Below are positions 1 through 7,701 of a stretch of DNA of 64,000 nt, piece by piece. The stretch covers positions 1 through 64,000 of the forward strand of contig NZ_FODY01000021.1 in assembly GCF_900110485.1 (NCBI RefSeq). Direction: 5' to 3'. The translations under genes were made by a program, and so were the position numbers. Under the pieces are notes generated by a model. The model saw only the letters and a list, made by a program, of their open reading frames with translations, was not told where the DNA came from and searched no databases. Positions within the stretch are counted from its first letter, which is position 1; each line of letters begins with the position of its first letter. Source of the DNA: Propionispora vibrioides. GTDB lineage: Bacteria; Bacillota; Negativicutes; Propionisporales; Propionisporaceae.

Positions 1-108
1 TTAGTCAATTGTATCATGGGCATTTTCAAGCCGATTGATTGGCTGGTGAAGCAGGAGCACCTAAATTCCATCCTGCAAAACTTATTATACGAGGGGGAAA
101 GCGTATGA
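1..108 (+). CDS. C-terminal end of an unidentified gene (partial)
   Basis: Frame 1 is open from the window edge to a TGA at 106-108. It gives a 35-residue tail that is hydrophobic at first (LVNCIMGIFKPIDWL) and polar at the end. The stop overlaps the start of the next gene in an ATGA arrangement, so the two are translationally coupled. MupG/DUF871 genes often sit in sugar PTS operons, so a PTS EIIC tail is possible, but I do not recognise the sequence and this is inference only. Confidence 0.5.
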   Translation, partial: LVNCIMGIFKPIDWLVKQEHLNSILQNLLYEGESV

Positions 109-1196
109 GAAAATTAGGAGTATCTGTTTATCCAAGCCAGGCCCGGCTGGAAGATAACCTGGCTTATCTGGAGCAGGCTGCCCGCTATGGCTACCAGCGT
201 ATTTTTACCTGCCTGATTTCCGAGGAAGACAAGCCTCTGGAAACGGTGATCGACGAGTTTAAACGGCTTACCGCTGTGGCCAAGCGCTGCGGCATGGAGA
301 TCATCGGCGATGTGGAGCCGGCGGTGTTTAAGAAGTTCGGGGTGTCTTTCGACAATTTGCGTTTCTTTAAAGACCTGGGACTGGACGGAATCCGGCTGGA
401 TTTGGGTTTTGGCGGCATGGAAGAGTCGGTCATGAGCTTCAACCCGTACGGGTTGAAAATCGAGCTGAATGCCAGCAATGGCACAAAGTATGTGGACAAT
501 ATTTTGTCCCACCGGCCTAATAAGGAGAATATTCTGGGCTGCCATAACTTTTATCCCCATATCTATACCGGTCTGGGCTATGAACATTTCATCCGGTGCA
601 GCCGGCAGTTCAAAGACCTGGGTATCCGGACAGCCGCCTTTGTCAACGCACCGGGGGCACAGCATGGACCCTGGCCGGTGACCGAGGGCTTGTGCACGCT
701 GGAGGAACACCGCAGCCTGCCGTTGACCGTGCAGGCCAAGCATTTATTTGCCACCAATCTGATTGACGATGTCATCATTGCCAATGCCTTTGCCACGGAA
801 AGCGAGCTGGCGGAACTCAGCCGGATCGACAAATATATGCCCGAGTTCGCCATTACCTTCATCGACGGAATATCCGAGCTGGAGAAGAAAATCGTTCTGG
901 AGGAAATCCATTTCAACCGGGGCGATGTATCGGACTATGTTATCCGGTCCACCCAATCGCGGGTAAAATATAAAGGCCATGATTTTCCGCCGTTTCATAC
1001 GCCTGATATCAAACCGGGTGACGTGCTTATTGAATCCTCACTGTATCAACGGTATGCCGGTGAATTGCAAATTGCCCGCCGGCCGATGAAGAACGGCGGC
1101 AAAACCAATGTGGTCGCCCGGATCGTGCCGGAGGAATGGTTCCTGCTCGACTATCTGGAGCCTTGGATGAAGTTTAAGTTCAGTGAAGTCAAATAG
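105..1196 (+). CDS. MupG/DUF871 family TIM-barrel protein
   Basis: This 363-residue protein begins MRKLGVSVYPSQ, the typical N-terminus of the DUF871 family. One member, MupG, is a 6-phospho-N-acetylmuramidase that cleaves MurNAc-6P-GlcNAc during recycling of the organism's own wall. The family has an N-terminal TIM barrel (about residues 1-240) and a small C-terminal cyclophilin-like domain, and the length here fits both. I chose ATG 105, not the in-frame ATG at 39, because it overlaps the upstream stop (ATGA) and follows GAGGGGGAAAG. The family is commonly encoded with PTS permeases. A perfect 14-bp terminator hairpin follows. The exact substrate is inferred, since other DUF871 proteins are uncharacterised. 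Confidence 0.85.
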   Translation: MRKLGVSVYPSQARLEDNLAYLEQAARYGYQRIFTCLISEEDKPLETVIDEFKRLTAVAKRCGMEIIGDVEPAVFKKFGVSFDNLRFFKDLGLDGIRLDLGFGGMEESVMSFNPYGLKIELNASNGTKYVDNILSHRPNKENILGCHNFYPHIYTGLGYEHFIRCSRQFKDLGIRTAAFVNAPGAQHGPWPVTEGLCTLEEHRSLPLTVQAKHLFATNLIDDVIIANAFATESELAELSRIDKYMPEFAITFIDGISELEKKIVLEEIHFNRGDVSDYVIRSTQSRVKYKGHDFPPFHTPDIKPGDVLIESSLYQRYAGELQIARRPMKNGGKTNVVARIVPEEWFLLDYLEPWMKFKFSEVK

Positions 1197-1211
1197 CTGG
1201 CACAAACAGGT

Positions 1212-1250
1212 AAACCCGGCAGCAAGAGTTTTGCTGCCGGGTTTCTATTT
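1212..1250 (+). terminator. Rho-independent terminator after the MupG-family gene
   Basis: The 14-bp arms AAACCCGGCAGCAA and TTGCTGCCGGGTTT pair perfectly around a 5-nt loop. A short T-rich tail (TTTCTATTTT) follows. Confidence 0.85.
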
Positions 1251-1427
1251 TGAGCTGCTGTTGTGTGCAGGAAAATCAGTTGGATTGTGTGATGAAATAA
1301 AAACTGTGCAGTGAAAATTACACACTGACGAGCTCTTCTTTTCAGAAAAAATAGAGCTTGCGTTGCCGAAAGGCAGATAAATAGCGGCCTGGCGGGATTT
1401 TCAATAATTTTTTTAAACGGGCATGCG

Positions 1428-1456
1428 TTGGTATGAGTCTTGCATTTATATATGAT
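1428..1456 (+). promoter_or_regulatory. Predicted sigma-A promoter of the SLH porin gene
   Basis: TTGGTA (1428-1433), a 17-bp spacer and TATGAT (1451-1456) precede the porin. They imply a 5' untranslated region of about 105 nt. The rest of the 1251-1569 gap shows no gene that I can support. Confidence 0.5.
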
Positions 1457-1569
1457 TGCAATACAAAGTACAAGCAGAGAAAACGGACTAAGGAAACATG
1501 GTAACTTACGAAAGGCTTTCTCTTGCCGGCACTTTGTAGCGCGACTATATGATATTGAGGAGAGAGAGC

Positions 1570-2898
1570 ATGCGAGTAAACAAAAAGTTAGTGCTAAGCC
1601 TGATTGCCGCCGGTATCTTGACGACCGGCACCGCCCTGGCTAATCCCTTCGACGATGTACCGAAAGGACACTGGGCTTATGACGCCGTGCAGAAGCTGGC
1701 CGATGCCGGTATTGCCGACGGGTACAATGACAACACCTTCCGTGGTGACCGGCCTATGACCCGGTACGAAATGGCTCAGGTGGTCGGCCGGGCTATTTCT
1801 CACGAAAAAATGGCCAACCAGGAGCAGAAAGCGTTGATTGACAAACTATCAGCCGAATATAGCGAGGAATTAAATAGTCTGGGCATTCGCGTAAACAATC
1901 TGGAAAAACAGACGGCCGGTGTAAAAGACCTGAAAATCAGCCATTGGTTCCAGACGGAAAATACCTATGGCAATACTACGGCCAAAGCCAACGATTCCAT
2001 GCATGAATACGAGCTGGAATACCGGATGACTTTTGAAAAGCAGATCAGTGACAAATTGTCTATCTTGCACCAATTGGAAACCAAAACCTACTGGGATGAT
2101 TTCAGCGCCCAAAACAATAACAACTTTGGCCGGGCCTATAACAACGGCAACCAGGAGAGTGTCTTCACCCGTCTGGCTTATGTGACCTATAAGCCGGATA
2201 CCAAGAACACCCTGAACTTCGGTAAAGAGGCCGTCTGGCTGGCCGGTGGCTTCCTGGGCGATGACTACCTGCGGGCCGTTGACTACACGACCAAGCTGGA
2301 CGATAAAACCAGTCTGCAGATGATCCATGGCCGGTATGAAACCAATGCCAACTGGCCGGGCTTGCAGGCGACAGTGGATGCCGGCGGCAATGTCAATTTC
2401 AGTCGCAGCACCCAGGATACCCAGATCAATTATGTCGGGATCAACTCCAAACTGGGTACGGTGGATGTAGGAGCTCATTACCTGACGGGTAATCACGCGC
2501 TGGCCAGCAATAAAGAAACTAAAATCCTTGCGGTAACAGCCGGCGCCAATTTGGGCGACAGCGGCGTCAACCTGTCGGGCGGTTTCGGCCGGAACAGCGA
2601 AGCCGATAAAGACAACGAAATGTATAAACTGCAGCTCTACAAAAAGCTGAATAAGACCGATGTATTCCTGCAATACTGGAAACAGGAAGCCAATATTGAT
2701 CTGCCGATCGAAAATGGCAACCATACCACCTTCTGGGGCGATGAATACAATAACTTCGGTCATAAGGGCTATCGCCTGATTCTCGGTCATCCGGTAAGCA
2801 CCAATTGCTATGCCGAAGCCTGGTACGGCGATTATAAAAACCTGAAAAGCGATGAGAAAGGGCAAAAATTCGGCTGGGATCTGACGTTTAGCTATTAA
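1570..2898 (+). CDS. SLH-domain outer-membrane porin (OmpM/Mep45-like)
   Basis: This 442-residue exported protein has a signal peptide ending near TALA. One S-layer homology domain follows at about residues 21-75 (NPFDDVPKGHWAYDAVQKLA, then TRYEMAQVVGRAI). A short coiled-coil segment is at about 85-115, and the rest, to about 442, is rich in aromatic and polar alternating residues and ends in a phenylalanine-tyrosine pair (FSY), as beta-barrel outer-membrane proteins do. In Negativicutes the SLH domain holds the outer membrane to peptidoglycan by binding cell-wall-linked polyamine, while the barrel is a diffusion channel. ATG 1570 follows GAGGAGAGAG; the ATG at 1549 lacks a ribosome-binding site. 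The gene is monocistronic, with its own promoter and terminator. A Selenomonas-type lysine decarboxylase at 42452 may supply the polyamine. Confidence 0.88.
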   Translation: MRVNKKLVLSLIAAGILTTGTALANPFDDVPKGHWAYDAVQKLADAGIADGYNDNTFRGDRPMTRYEMAQVVGRAISHEKMANQEQKALIDKLSAEYSEELNSLGIRVNNLEKQTAGVKDLKISHWFQTENTYGNTTAKANDSMHEYELEYRMTFEKQISDKLSILHQLETKTYWDDFSAQNNNNFGRAYNNGNQESVFTRLAYVTYKPDTKNTLNFGKEAVWLAGGFLGDDYLRAVDYTTKLDDKTSLQMIHGRYETNANWPGLQATVDAGGNVNFSRSTQDTQINYVGINSKLGTVDVGAHYLTGNHALASNKETKILAVTAGANLGDSGVNLSGGFGRNSEADKDNEMYKLQLYKKLNKTDVFLQYWKQEANIDLPIENGNHTTFWGDEYNNFGHKGYRLILGHPVSTNCYAEAWYGDYKNLKSDEKGQKFGWDLTFSY

Positions 2899-2991
2899 GC
2901 CCAGAGGTCTGGGATTCTCCGGCCTGTCAGCTACAAGCAAGTACACTCCATGGCAATTATCTCATACTGGAACCCCATACATGGCTAAAGG

Positions 2992-3031
2992 AAATGCGGC
3001 TGTCCCGTGACGGGCAGCCGCATTTCTTTTT
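2992..3031 (+). terminator. Terminator after the SLH porin gene
   Basis: AAATGCGGCTG plus CCCG pairs with CGGG plus CAGCCGCATTT, with one bulged T and a 3-nt loop. TTCTTTTT follows. Confidence 0.85.
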
Positions 3032-3101
3032 GGTAATAATTATTTATTGACAATTAACTATGGCAAGAATATAATATAGAAGTTGGTGTTACACAATACC
3101 T

Positions 3102-3184
3102 GCGGGAGTGGCGGAATTGGCAGACGCACCAGACTTAGGATCTGGCGGGTGACCGTGGGGGTTCAAGTCCCTTCTCCCGCACCA
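3102..3184 (+). tRNA. tRNA-Leu (anticodon TAG)
   Basis: The acceptor arms GCGGGAG and CTCCCGC pair, and the CCA end is encoded. The anticodon stem CCAGA/TCTGG encloses the loop CTTAGGA, which gives TAG (codon CUA). The T-arm GTTCAAGTC is present, and the long variable arm typical of tRNA-Leu lies between the anticodon and T arms. Confidence 0.96.
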
Positions 3185-3189
3185 TATTT

Positions 3190-3276
3190 GCCGGAGTGAC
3201 GTAATTGGCAGACGTAGCAGACTCAAAATCTGCCGGGGGCAACTCCGTGTCGGTTCGAGTCCGACCTCCGGCACCA
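3190..3276 (+). tRNA. tRNA-Leu (anticodon CAA)
   Basis: The acceptor arms GCCGGAG and CTCCGGC pair and the CCA end is encoded. The anticodon loop CTCAAAA sits in the stem GCAGA/TCTGC and gives CAA (codon UUG). A long variable arm and the T-loop GGTTCGAGTCC are present. It lies 5 nt after the first tRNA-Leu, so both are likely processed from one transcript. Confidence 0.96.
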
Positions 3277-3415
3277 ACTTCAAAAGATGAGACTCATAGC
3301 TGCGGCTGTGGGTTTTTTGTTTTCTTCCAGTCAGGTTCATTAATCGGCTCCCTGGATTTTCCCGTGCTGATTTGACAAACAGGGACCCCGGAAGGGGACA
3401 AGTTGTGCTATAATA

Positions 3416-3424
3416 CAGATATAA
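3416..3424 (+). promoter_or_regulatory. Extended -10 promoter before the 78-residue gene
   Basis: TGCTATAAT is an extended -10 element (TG, one base, TATAAT) about 30 nt before the start codon. No good -35 is present at the usual distance. Confidence 0.5.
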
Positions 3425-3451
3425 ACTATCAAGCAAGGAGGGGAGCCATCG

Positions 3452-3688
3452 ATGAAACGGGCAACCTTTATCCGCATTCTGACTGGGATTAAGCTGGTAT
3501 CCAATAATGTCAGTGTTGTTGAAAATTTTAATAATAAAGCACTTATCACCATTCGGGTTCCTGAGGTTGTTGGTGAATCTCCCAAGCAAATCCGGTCGTT
3601 TCAAAAGCTTATTTCCCATTGTTCCTACTATAATATCCGTCCCGATGGCGATGAACTGACGCTTACGCTTGAGTTTCAATGGGAATAG
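3452..3688 (+). CDS. Small conserved-looking protein of unknown function
   Basis: This 78-residue protein starts at ATG 3452 behind AAGGAGGGG. It has no signal peptide or membrane segment. The sequence alternates hydrophobic and charged residues (KALITIRVPEVVG near residues 30-42, ELTLTLEFQWE at the end), which suggests a small alpha/beta fold. It is monocistronic: an extended -10 promoter lies upstream and a terminator follows within 20 nt. I do not recognise a family. The minus-strand frame over the same DNA is a translation of the tRNA-Leu genes and is rejected. Confidence 0.7.
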   Translation: MKRATFIRILTGIKLVSNNVSVVENFNNKALITIRVPEVVGESPKQIRSFQKLISHCSYYNIRPDGDELTLTLEFQWE

Positions 3689-3704
3689 TACTGTTTGCGT
3701 GCCG

Positions 3705-3728
3705 AAAAGAGCCTACGGGCTCTTTTTT
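3705..3728 (+). terminator. Terminator after the 78-residue gene
   Basis: AAAAGAGCC and GGCTCTTTT arms flank a short loop and run into TTTTTT. Confidence 0.8.
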
Positions 3729-3768
3729 ATTTTGGGAGACGCAAGCGGCCTTGGGGAACTGAAAAATG

Positions 3769-3938
3769 CTAGGTAAGCACTGATTAATTCACGCTGTGCG
3801 TCCTGACGGAGCTTTTTCCGCCTGGCTGTGTCAGCAAAACCTTGCAATAGGGGCCGCTATTCCTGCGGTTTTTCTTCCTTGCCAGACGAAAAAATCTCTC
3901 GCCAGCCCGACAGGTTCATTTAATCAGTGCTTACCTAG
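3769..3938. repeat. Palindromic repeat family R1, copy A (170 bp)
   Basis: Perfect 18-bp terminal inverted repeats (CTAGGTAAGCACTGATTA and TAATCAGTGCTTACCTAG) bound a 170-bp non-coding element with CTAG at both outer ends. Related copies are at 14370-14538, 31922-32090 (opposite orientation) and 47649-47736 (internally deleted). It has no coding capacity. The form is that of a miniature inverted-repeat element moved by a transposase encoded elsewhere. Confidence 0.9.
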
Positions 3939-3969
3939 GGAAATTTTGCCGGAGAATGGGAAAAAATAG

Positions 3970-3998
3970 TTGACATTATATGGCAAAATGACTATAAT
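3970..3998 (+). promoter_or_regulatory. Consensus sigma-A promoter of the Spo0E-like gene
   Basis: TTGACA (3970-3975), exactly 17 bp, then TATAAT (3993-3998). Both hexamers match the sigma-A consensus perfectly. The start codon is 46 nt after the -10. Confidence 0.88.
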
Positions 3999-4044
3999 AA
4001 GACATGTTTTTGTTGTAAATGTGGAAGGAAGAGGAACGAAAGCT

Positions 4045-4197
4045 ATGTTAGCCGAAGAAATTGAAAGAATGCGTCGAAAATTGGTCAAACTGGGGATGGA
4101 GAAAGGGTTGCAGCATCCGGAGGTTCTGGCGGAAAGCCGGAATTTGGATGTTTTAATCGTTAAATTTCTGGTACGGACCGTGGCAGCGACGAACTGA
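4045..4197 (+). CDS. Spo0E-like aspartyl-phosphate phosphatase
   Basis: This 50-residue protein matches the Spo0E family, small two-helix phosphatases that remove phosphate from Spo0A~P and so hold back sporulation. The features visible are helix 1 (IERMRRKLVKLGMEKGL), the connecting HPEVL, and the signature SRNLDVLIVKF, corresponding to SxxLDxLIxxY with Phe for the usual Tyr. ATG 4045 fits the family length; the longer frame from 3970 would begin inside the -35 box. A perfect consensus promoter drives it alone. In many spore-formers such genes tune entry into sporulation, and no partner kinase is nearby. Confidence 0.85.
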   Translation: MLAEEIERMRRKLVKLGMEKGLQHPEVLAESRNLDVLIVKFLVRTVAATN

Positions 4198-4315
4198 CCG
4201 GTTCGTGTGAGGCCTTCATAGTGGTAAGACCACAGTTATCTTAGTGGAAAAATAATTAGCAGTACTTGACGATATGATACGGGAAGCAGTAGCTGAAAAA
4301 GTGTAAGCAGCCGGG

Positions 4316-4372
4316 ATAAGCCTATACATAAAAACAAGCGCTCTGGGCGCTTGTTTTTATGTATAGGCTTAT
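4316..4372. terminator. 26-bp bidirectional terminator between convergent genes
   Basis: Two perfectly complementary 26-nt arms (4316-4341 and 4347-4372) enclose a 5-nt loop. An internal T-run on each strand lets the hairpin serve both converging genes. The left arm begins ATAAGCCTATACAT. Confidence 0.85.
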
Positions 4373-4373
4373 G

Positions 4374-4724
4374 TTATTCGTCAATGATTTCGGAGAAGTA
4401 AATGACGGTGACGATATCTTCCAGGCTGATGGATTTTTGATATACTTTTTCAAAGAAGACCGCCAGCTCGTCAACGGTTTCAATTTCCGGATTTTGATGA
4501 TCTAGGTCATGGGTGGTCAGTTCGGAGAATTTTTTGGTCAGCACCCGGTCAATAATGGCGGTATATAATTTGCGTTTGGATTGAAAAGGCTTGCCTACAG
4601 TAATCCAGACAACCGAATTTTCCAAATATACGTCACTCACATCGCCCAGGCGGACAGTACAGTTCTTTTTGCGTTCCAGCAACAGCTTTTTGTGATTAGG
4701 TGACTGAAAGTTAAGTGCATACAT
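4374..4724 (-). CDS. ASCH/PUA-like domain protein
   Basis: This 116-residue protein opens MYALNFQSPNHKKLLLERKK and continues CTVRLGD near residue 23. That is the ASCH pattern, a PUA-like beta-barrel thought to bind RNA (a lysine-rich helix, then T-x-R-L/x-G-D). Start 4724 follows AAGGAGC on the minus strand; the upstream ATG at 4763 has no ribosome-binding site. A good minus-strand promoter lies at 4777-4805. It is monocistronic and convergent with the Spo0E-like gene. The cellular role is unknown, and the family assignment rests on the N-terminal motif. Confidence 0.72.
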   Translation of the reverse strand: MYALNFQSPNHKKLLLERKKNCTVRLGDVSDVYLENSVVWITVGKPFQSKRKLYTAIIDRVLTKKFSELTTHDLDHQNPEIETVDELAVFFEKVYQKSISLEDIVTVIYFSEIIDE

Positions 4725-4776
4725 AAACTTTGCTCCTTTTAAGTAGAATTGAAAAATTTCCATAAACTACAACTTT

Positions 4777-4805
4777 ATTATATGATATTTCCCCCGGTTT
4801 ATCAA
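4777..4805 (-). promoter_or_regulatory. Predicted sigma-A promoter of the ASCH gene
   Basis: On the minus strand TTGATA (4800-4805) and TATAAT (4777-4782) are separated by exactly 17 bp and point toward the ASCH gene. Confidence 0.75.
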
Positions 4806-4852
4806 AGGGAAATGCGGCAACGGGGAAAAATAAGCTGGACACCGCAGGAGGA

Positions 4853-4892
4853 GCATGCTACTATTTAATCAAATGATTAAATAGTAGCATGC
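4853..4892. promoter_or_regulatory. 19-bp perfect palindrome before the efflux operon
   Basis: The arms GCATGCTACTATTTAATCA and its exact complement are separated by AA and end 30 nt before the first efflux gene. No T-run follows, so this looks like an operator, of TetR or MarR size, or a leader hairpin, and not a terminator. No regulator gene adjoins the operon. Confidence 0.6.
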
Positions 4893-4922
4893 TTGATTGA
4901 CGTATAGTTAGGAGGTGCTGAG

Positions 4923-5897
4923 ATGATCAACCGTAAATTTCTTGCCGGTTTGCTTTGCTTTGCGCTGCTTGCCGGAGCGGCAGGCTATAAGCTGATGCGA
5001 CAGACGGAAAAGGGCATCACGGCTACCGGAACGATTGAGGTCACCCGGGCGGATATTACTCCTAAGGTAGGCGGCTATCTTACCGAGCTATTGTTAGAGG
5101 CCGGTGATTCGGTGGAAAACGGCAAGGTAGTGGCCCGCATCTCCCGGTCCGATCTGGAAGCCCAGCTTTTACGGGATGAGGCGGCGCTGACCAAAGCCCA
5201 AGTACAGCTTCAGGATTTGGTGAAGGGGTCCCGGGAGCAGGAGAAAACCGCGTCGACAGCCGATATGGCTGCCGCCCAGTCGGTATTTGACAAGGCGAAG
5301 CATGATCTGGAACGCTATACCGTTCTCTACCACCAGGGTGCTATTGCCGCCCAGCAATTGGAGAGCATCCGTTCCGCTTATGACGTGGCCTACAATTCGC
5401 TGGTGGCGGCCCAGGCCAAGAGCAGCCTGACCGAGGAAGGCAACCGGCCGGACGAAATCCAGGCGCAGCAGGAAGAGGTCAAACGGTGTCAGGCCATTGT
5501 CGACGCCAGCCGGTCAGCGGTAGCCGACACAGTGATCACCAGTCCGTTAACGGGGCTGGTGTTAACCAAGAACTTTGAACAGGGCGAGTATGTTAACGCA
5601 GGAGCACCCATTGCGACAGTGGGGGATATGAACGACTGCTGGGTCAAAGTATATGTTCCTTCGGCCCAGTTGGCGCTGATTGCCGTGGGGCAGGCGGCCG
5701 AGGTCAAAGTGGACGCCTTTCCCGACCGGGTGTTTGCGGGCACCATCAAGGAGATCAGCAGCAATGCTGAATTTAATCCCCGCCAAAGCATCACACAGCG
5801 GGAGCGGGCCAATCTGGTTTTTGCCGTCAAGGTCAAAGTGGATAACGCCGAGGGCATTTTAAAGCCGGGGCTGCCGGCAGATGTGATCATCCCATGA
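4923..5897 (+). CDS. HlyD-family membrane fusion protein of an ABC efflux pump
   Basis: This 324-residue periplasmic adaptor has one N-terminal membrane anchor (about residues 5-23) and a split biotinyl-lipoyl domain (TGTIEVTRADITPKVGGYL near 36-55 and SPLTGLVLTKNFEQGEYV near 205). An alpha-helical hairpin at about 80-190 is rich in Ala, Gln and Glu, and a C-terminal beta domain follows. It resembles YbhG. The adaptor would link the inner-membrane pump to an outer-membrane channel, which makes sense in a diderm Firmicute. ATG 4923 follows TAGGAGG. Its stop overlaps the next start by 4 nt (ATGA), and it is the first gene of a four-gene operon behind a large palindrome. Confidence 0.9.
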   Translation: MINRKFLAGLLCFALLAGAAGYKLMRQTEKGITATGTIEVTRADITPKVGGYLTELLLEAGDSVENGKVVARISRSDLEAQLLRDEAALTKAQVQLQDLVKGSREQEKTASTADMAAAQSVFDKAKHDLERYTVLYHQGAIAAQQLESIRSAYDVAYNSLVAAQAKSSLTEEGNRPDEIQAQQEEVKRCQAIVDASRSAVADTVITSPLTGLVLTKNFEQGEYVNAGAPIATVGDMNDCWVKVYVPSAQLALIAVGQAAEVKVDAFPDRVFAGTIKEISSNAEFNPRQSITQRERANLVFAVKVKVDNAEGILKPGLPADVIIP

Positions 5898-6796
5898 TCA
5901 GGTTGGAGGCGGTCGGCAAGGTGTTCGGGGGCCGGCAAGCTGTCGATGCGATTTCTCTTGCGGTACAGCCCGGCGAGATTTTCGGGCTGGTCGGTCCCGA
6001 CGGGGCCGGCAAGACGACGACCATCCGGATGATGACAGGAGTGATGACACCGTCGGCGGGACGCATTACCGTATTGGGCGAACAGGATATGGAACGGGTA
6101 AAAGCTCATATCGGTTATGTGCCGCAGCGGTTCAGCCTGTACGGCGATCTGACGGTAATGGAGAATATCCGGCTGATGGGCGCTTTATACGGTTCCTCCG
6201 GCCGGGAAATCGAGCTATTGGCAAATGACATCCTGGCCATGACCCAGTTGCTGCCGTTTAAGGAGCGGCTGGCAGCCAACCTGTCGGGCGGCATGAAGCA
6301 AAAGCTGGCACTGGCTGCCGGGTTGATGCACCAGCCTAAGCTGCTGTTTCTTGATGAGCCGACCACCGGCGTTGATCCGGTGTCGCGCCGGGAGTTTTGG
6401 CAAGTGCTGTACCGGCTGAACCAGACAGGAACGACGGTGTTTGTGTCAACGCCATACATGGATGAAGCCGAGCTTTGCAGCCGGATTGCCTTTATGCATA
6501 ACGGTTCGCTGACGGCGGTGGGTACGCCGCAGCAGTTAAAGGAACAGTATCCGTACCGAATCATAGAACTGGAGACAAACAGTAAAGCCCTAAAAAGACA
6601 GTTGGCAGGTGTGGCTATTCGCGATATTAATTCGTTTGGCGACAAATATCACATTGTGGTGGATGAATATGAGACAGTCGCTGCGGCCATTAAGCAGGTG
6701 CTGGACTCTGCCGGCATTCCGATTCTGGCGATGCGGGAAGTAAAGCCGGTCCTGGAGGACGTCTTTGTTTCCTTAGCCGGTGAGGGGGGCTCATGA
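5894..6796 (+). CDS. ABC-2 efflux ATPase, subunit 1
   Basis: This 300-residue nucleotide-binding protein has Walker A GPDGAGKTTT (about residue 34), signature LSGGMKQKLALAAGLM (about 133) and Walker B LLFLDEPTTGVDP (about 153). The C-terminal 80 residues resemble the regulatory tail of DrrA/YbhF-type ATPases. Together with the next gene it corresponds to the two halves of fused YbhF-like ATPases. It overlaps both neighbours by ATGA, so the operon is translationally coupled. It powers export through the ABC-2 permease at 7698; the substrate is unknown. Confidence 0.9.
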   Translation: MIRLEAVGKVFGGRQAVDAISLAVQPGEIFGLVGPDGAGKTTTIRMMTGVMTPSAGRITVLGEQDMERVKAHIGYVPQRFSLYGDLTVMENIRLMGALYGSSGREIELLANDILAMTQLLPFKERLAANLSGGMKQKLALAAGLMHQPKLLFLDEPTTGVDPVSRREFWQVLYRLNQTGTTVFVSTPYMDEAELCSRIAFMHNGSLTAVGTPQQLKEQYPYRIIELETNSKALKRQLAGVAIRDINSFGDKYHIVVDEYETVAAAIKQVLDSAGIPILAMREVKPVLEDVFVSLAGEGGS

Positions 6797-7701
6797 TGTA
6801 TGCCGTAACAACACACGGATTAACCAAGCGGTTTGGCGATTTTACTGCAGTGCGGGATTTGAATTTACAGATTGAAAAAGGCAGTATTTACGGTTTTCTG
6901 GGTCCCAACGGTTCGGGAAAGTCAACAACCATTAAAATGCTATGCGGTATTTTAGAGCCTTCAGCCGGTTATGGGGAAATTCTGGGAATTGACCTTAGAA
7001 AAAATCGCGATGCGGTTAAGAGCCAGTTGGGCTACATGTCACAAAAATTCAGCTTGTATGATGACCTCGCTGTAGAGGAAAATCTGCAATTTTATGCTGG
7101 GCTGTATAGTTTGTCCACGGGCGAACGGAAGAAGCGTATAGAGGAAATGCTGGACATGGCCGGGCTCACCGGACGCAGACAGGATCTGACAGCCAGTTTG
7201 TCCGGCGGCTGGAAACAGCGTCTGGCCTTAGGGTGTGCCATACTGCACAAGCCTTCCCTGCTGTTTCTGGATGAACCTACCGGCGGGGTTGATCCCCGTT
7301 CCCGGCGCCTGTTCTGGGATATTATTTATCAGCTTGCTGCAGAGGGTACCACCATTATGGTTACAACCCATTTTATGGATGAGGCGGAACATTGTGACCG
7401 GATTGGTTTTATCTTCGAAGGAGATCTGATTGCCGATGACAGTCCGGGAAATTTAAAGGGCGCTTTGCCCGGACGGCTGTTGGAAATTCCCACCGATGAT
7501 CCGATTGCGCTGGTGCAGCAAATGGCAAAGGACAATGTACCCTGCCTGGACCGCTATCCCTATGGTTTAACGGTACATGTGCTGGTCACGCCGGAGGACC
7601 TGATACGGTATGAGTCTTTTGCTTACCGTATCATTAACCCTTCGTTGGAGGATGTATTTGTCTATTATGTTCAGTCCCGGCGAAAGGAGGGGGCACGATG
7701 A
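6793..7701 (+). CDS. ABC-2 efflux ATPase, subunit 2
   Basis: A second, distinct 302-residue ATPase with Walker A GPNGSGKSTT (about residue 39), signature LSGGWKQRLALGCAIL (about 136) and Walker B LLFLDEPTGGVDP (about 156). A H-loop follows in VTTHFMDEAEHC. Two different ATPases with a single permease gene suggest an ATPase heterodimer on a permease homodimer. Starts at 6793 and 6796 are both possible (ATGATG). The stop overlaps the permease start by 4 nt. Confidence 0.9.
   Translation: MMYAVTTHGLTKRFGDFTAVRDLNLQIEKGSIYGFLGPNGSGKSTTIKMLCGILEPSAGYGEILGIDLRKNRDAVKSQLGYMSQKFSLYDDLAVEENLQFYAGLYSLSTGERKKRIEEMLDMAGLTGRRQDLTASLSGGWKQRLALGCAILHKPSLLFLDEPTGGVDPRSRRLFWDIIYQLAAEGTTIMVTTHFMDEAEHCDRIGFIFEGDLIADDSPGNLKGALPGRLLEIPTDDPIALVQQMAKDNVPCLDRYPYGLTVHVLVTPEDLIRYESFAYRIINPSLEDVFVYYVQSRRKEGAR

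Noticed and set aside
3089-3679. Minus-strand frame of 196 codons covering both tRNA-Leu genes
   Set aside because: Its C-terminal part (VGLEPTRSCPRQ, RRDLNPHGHPPDP) is the well-known false translation of tRNA-Leu genes, and it overlaps a better-supported plus-strand gene.
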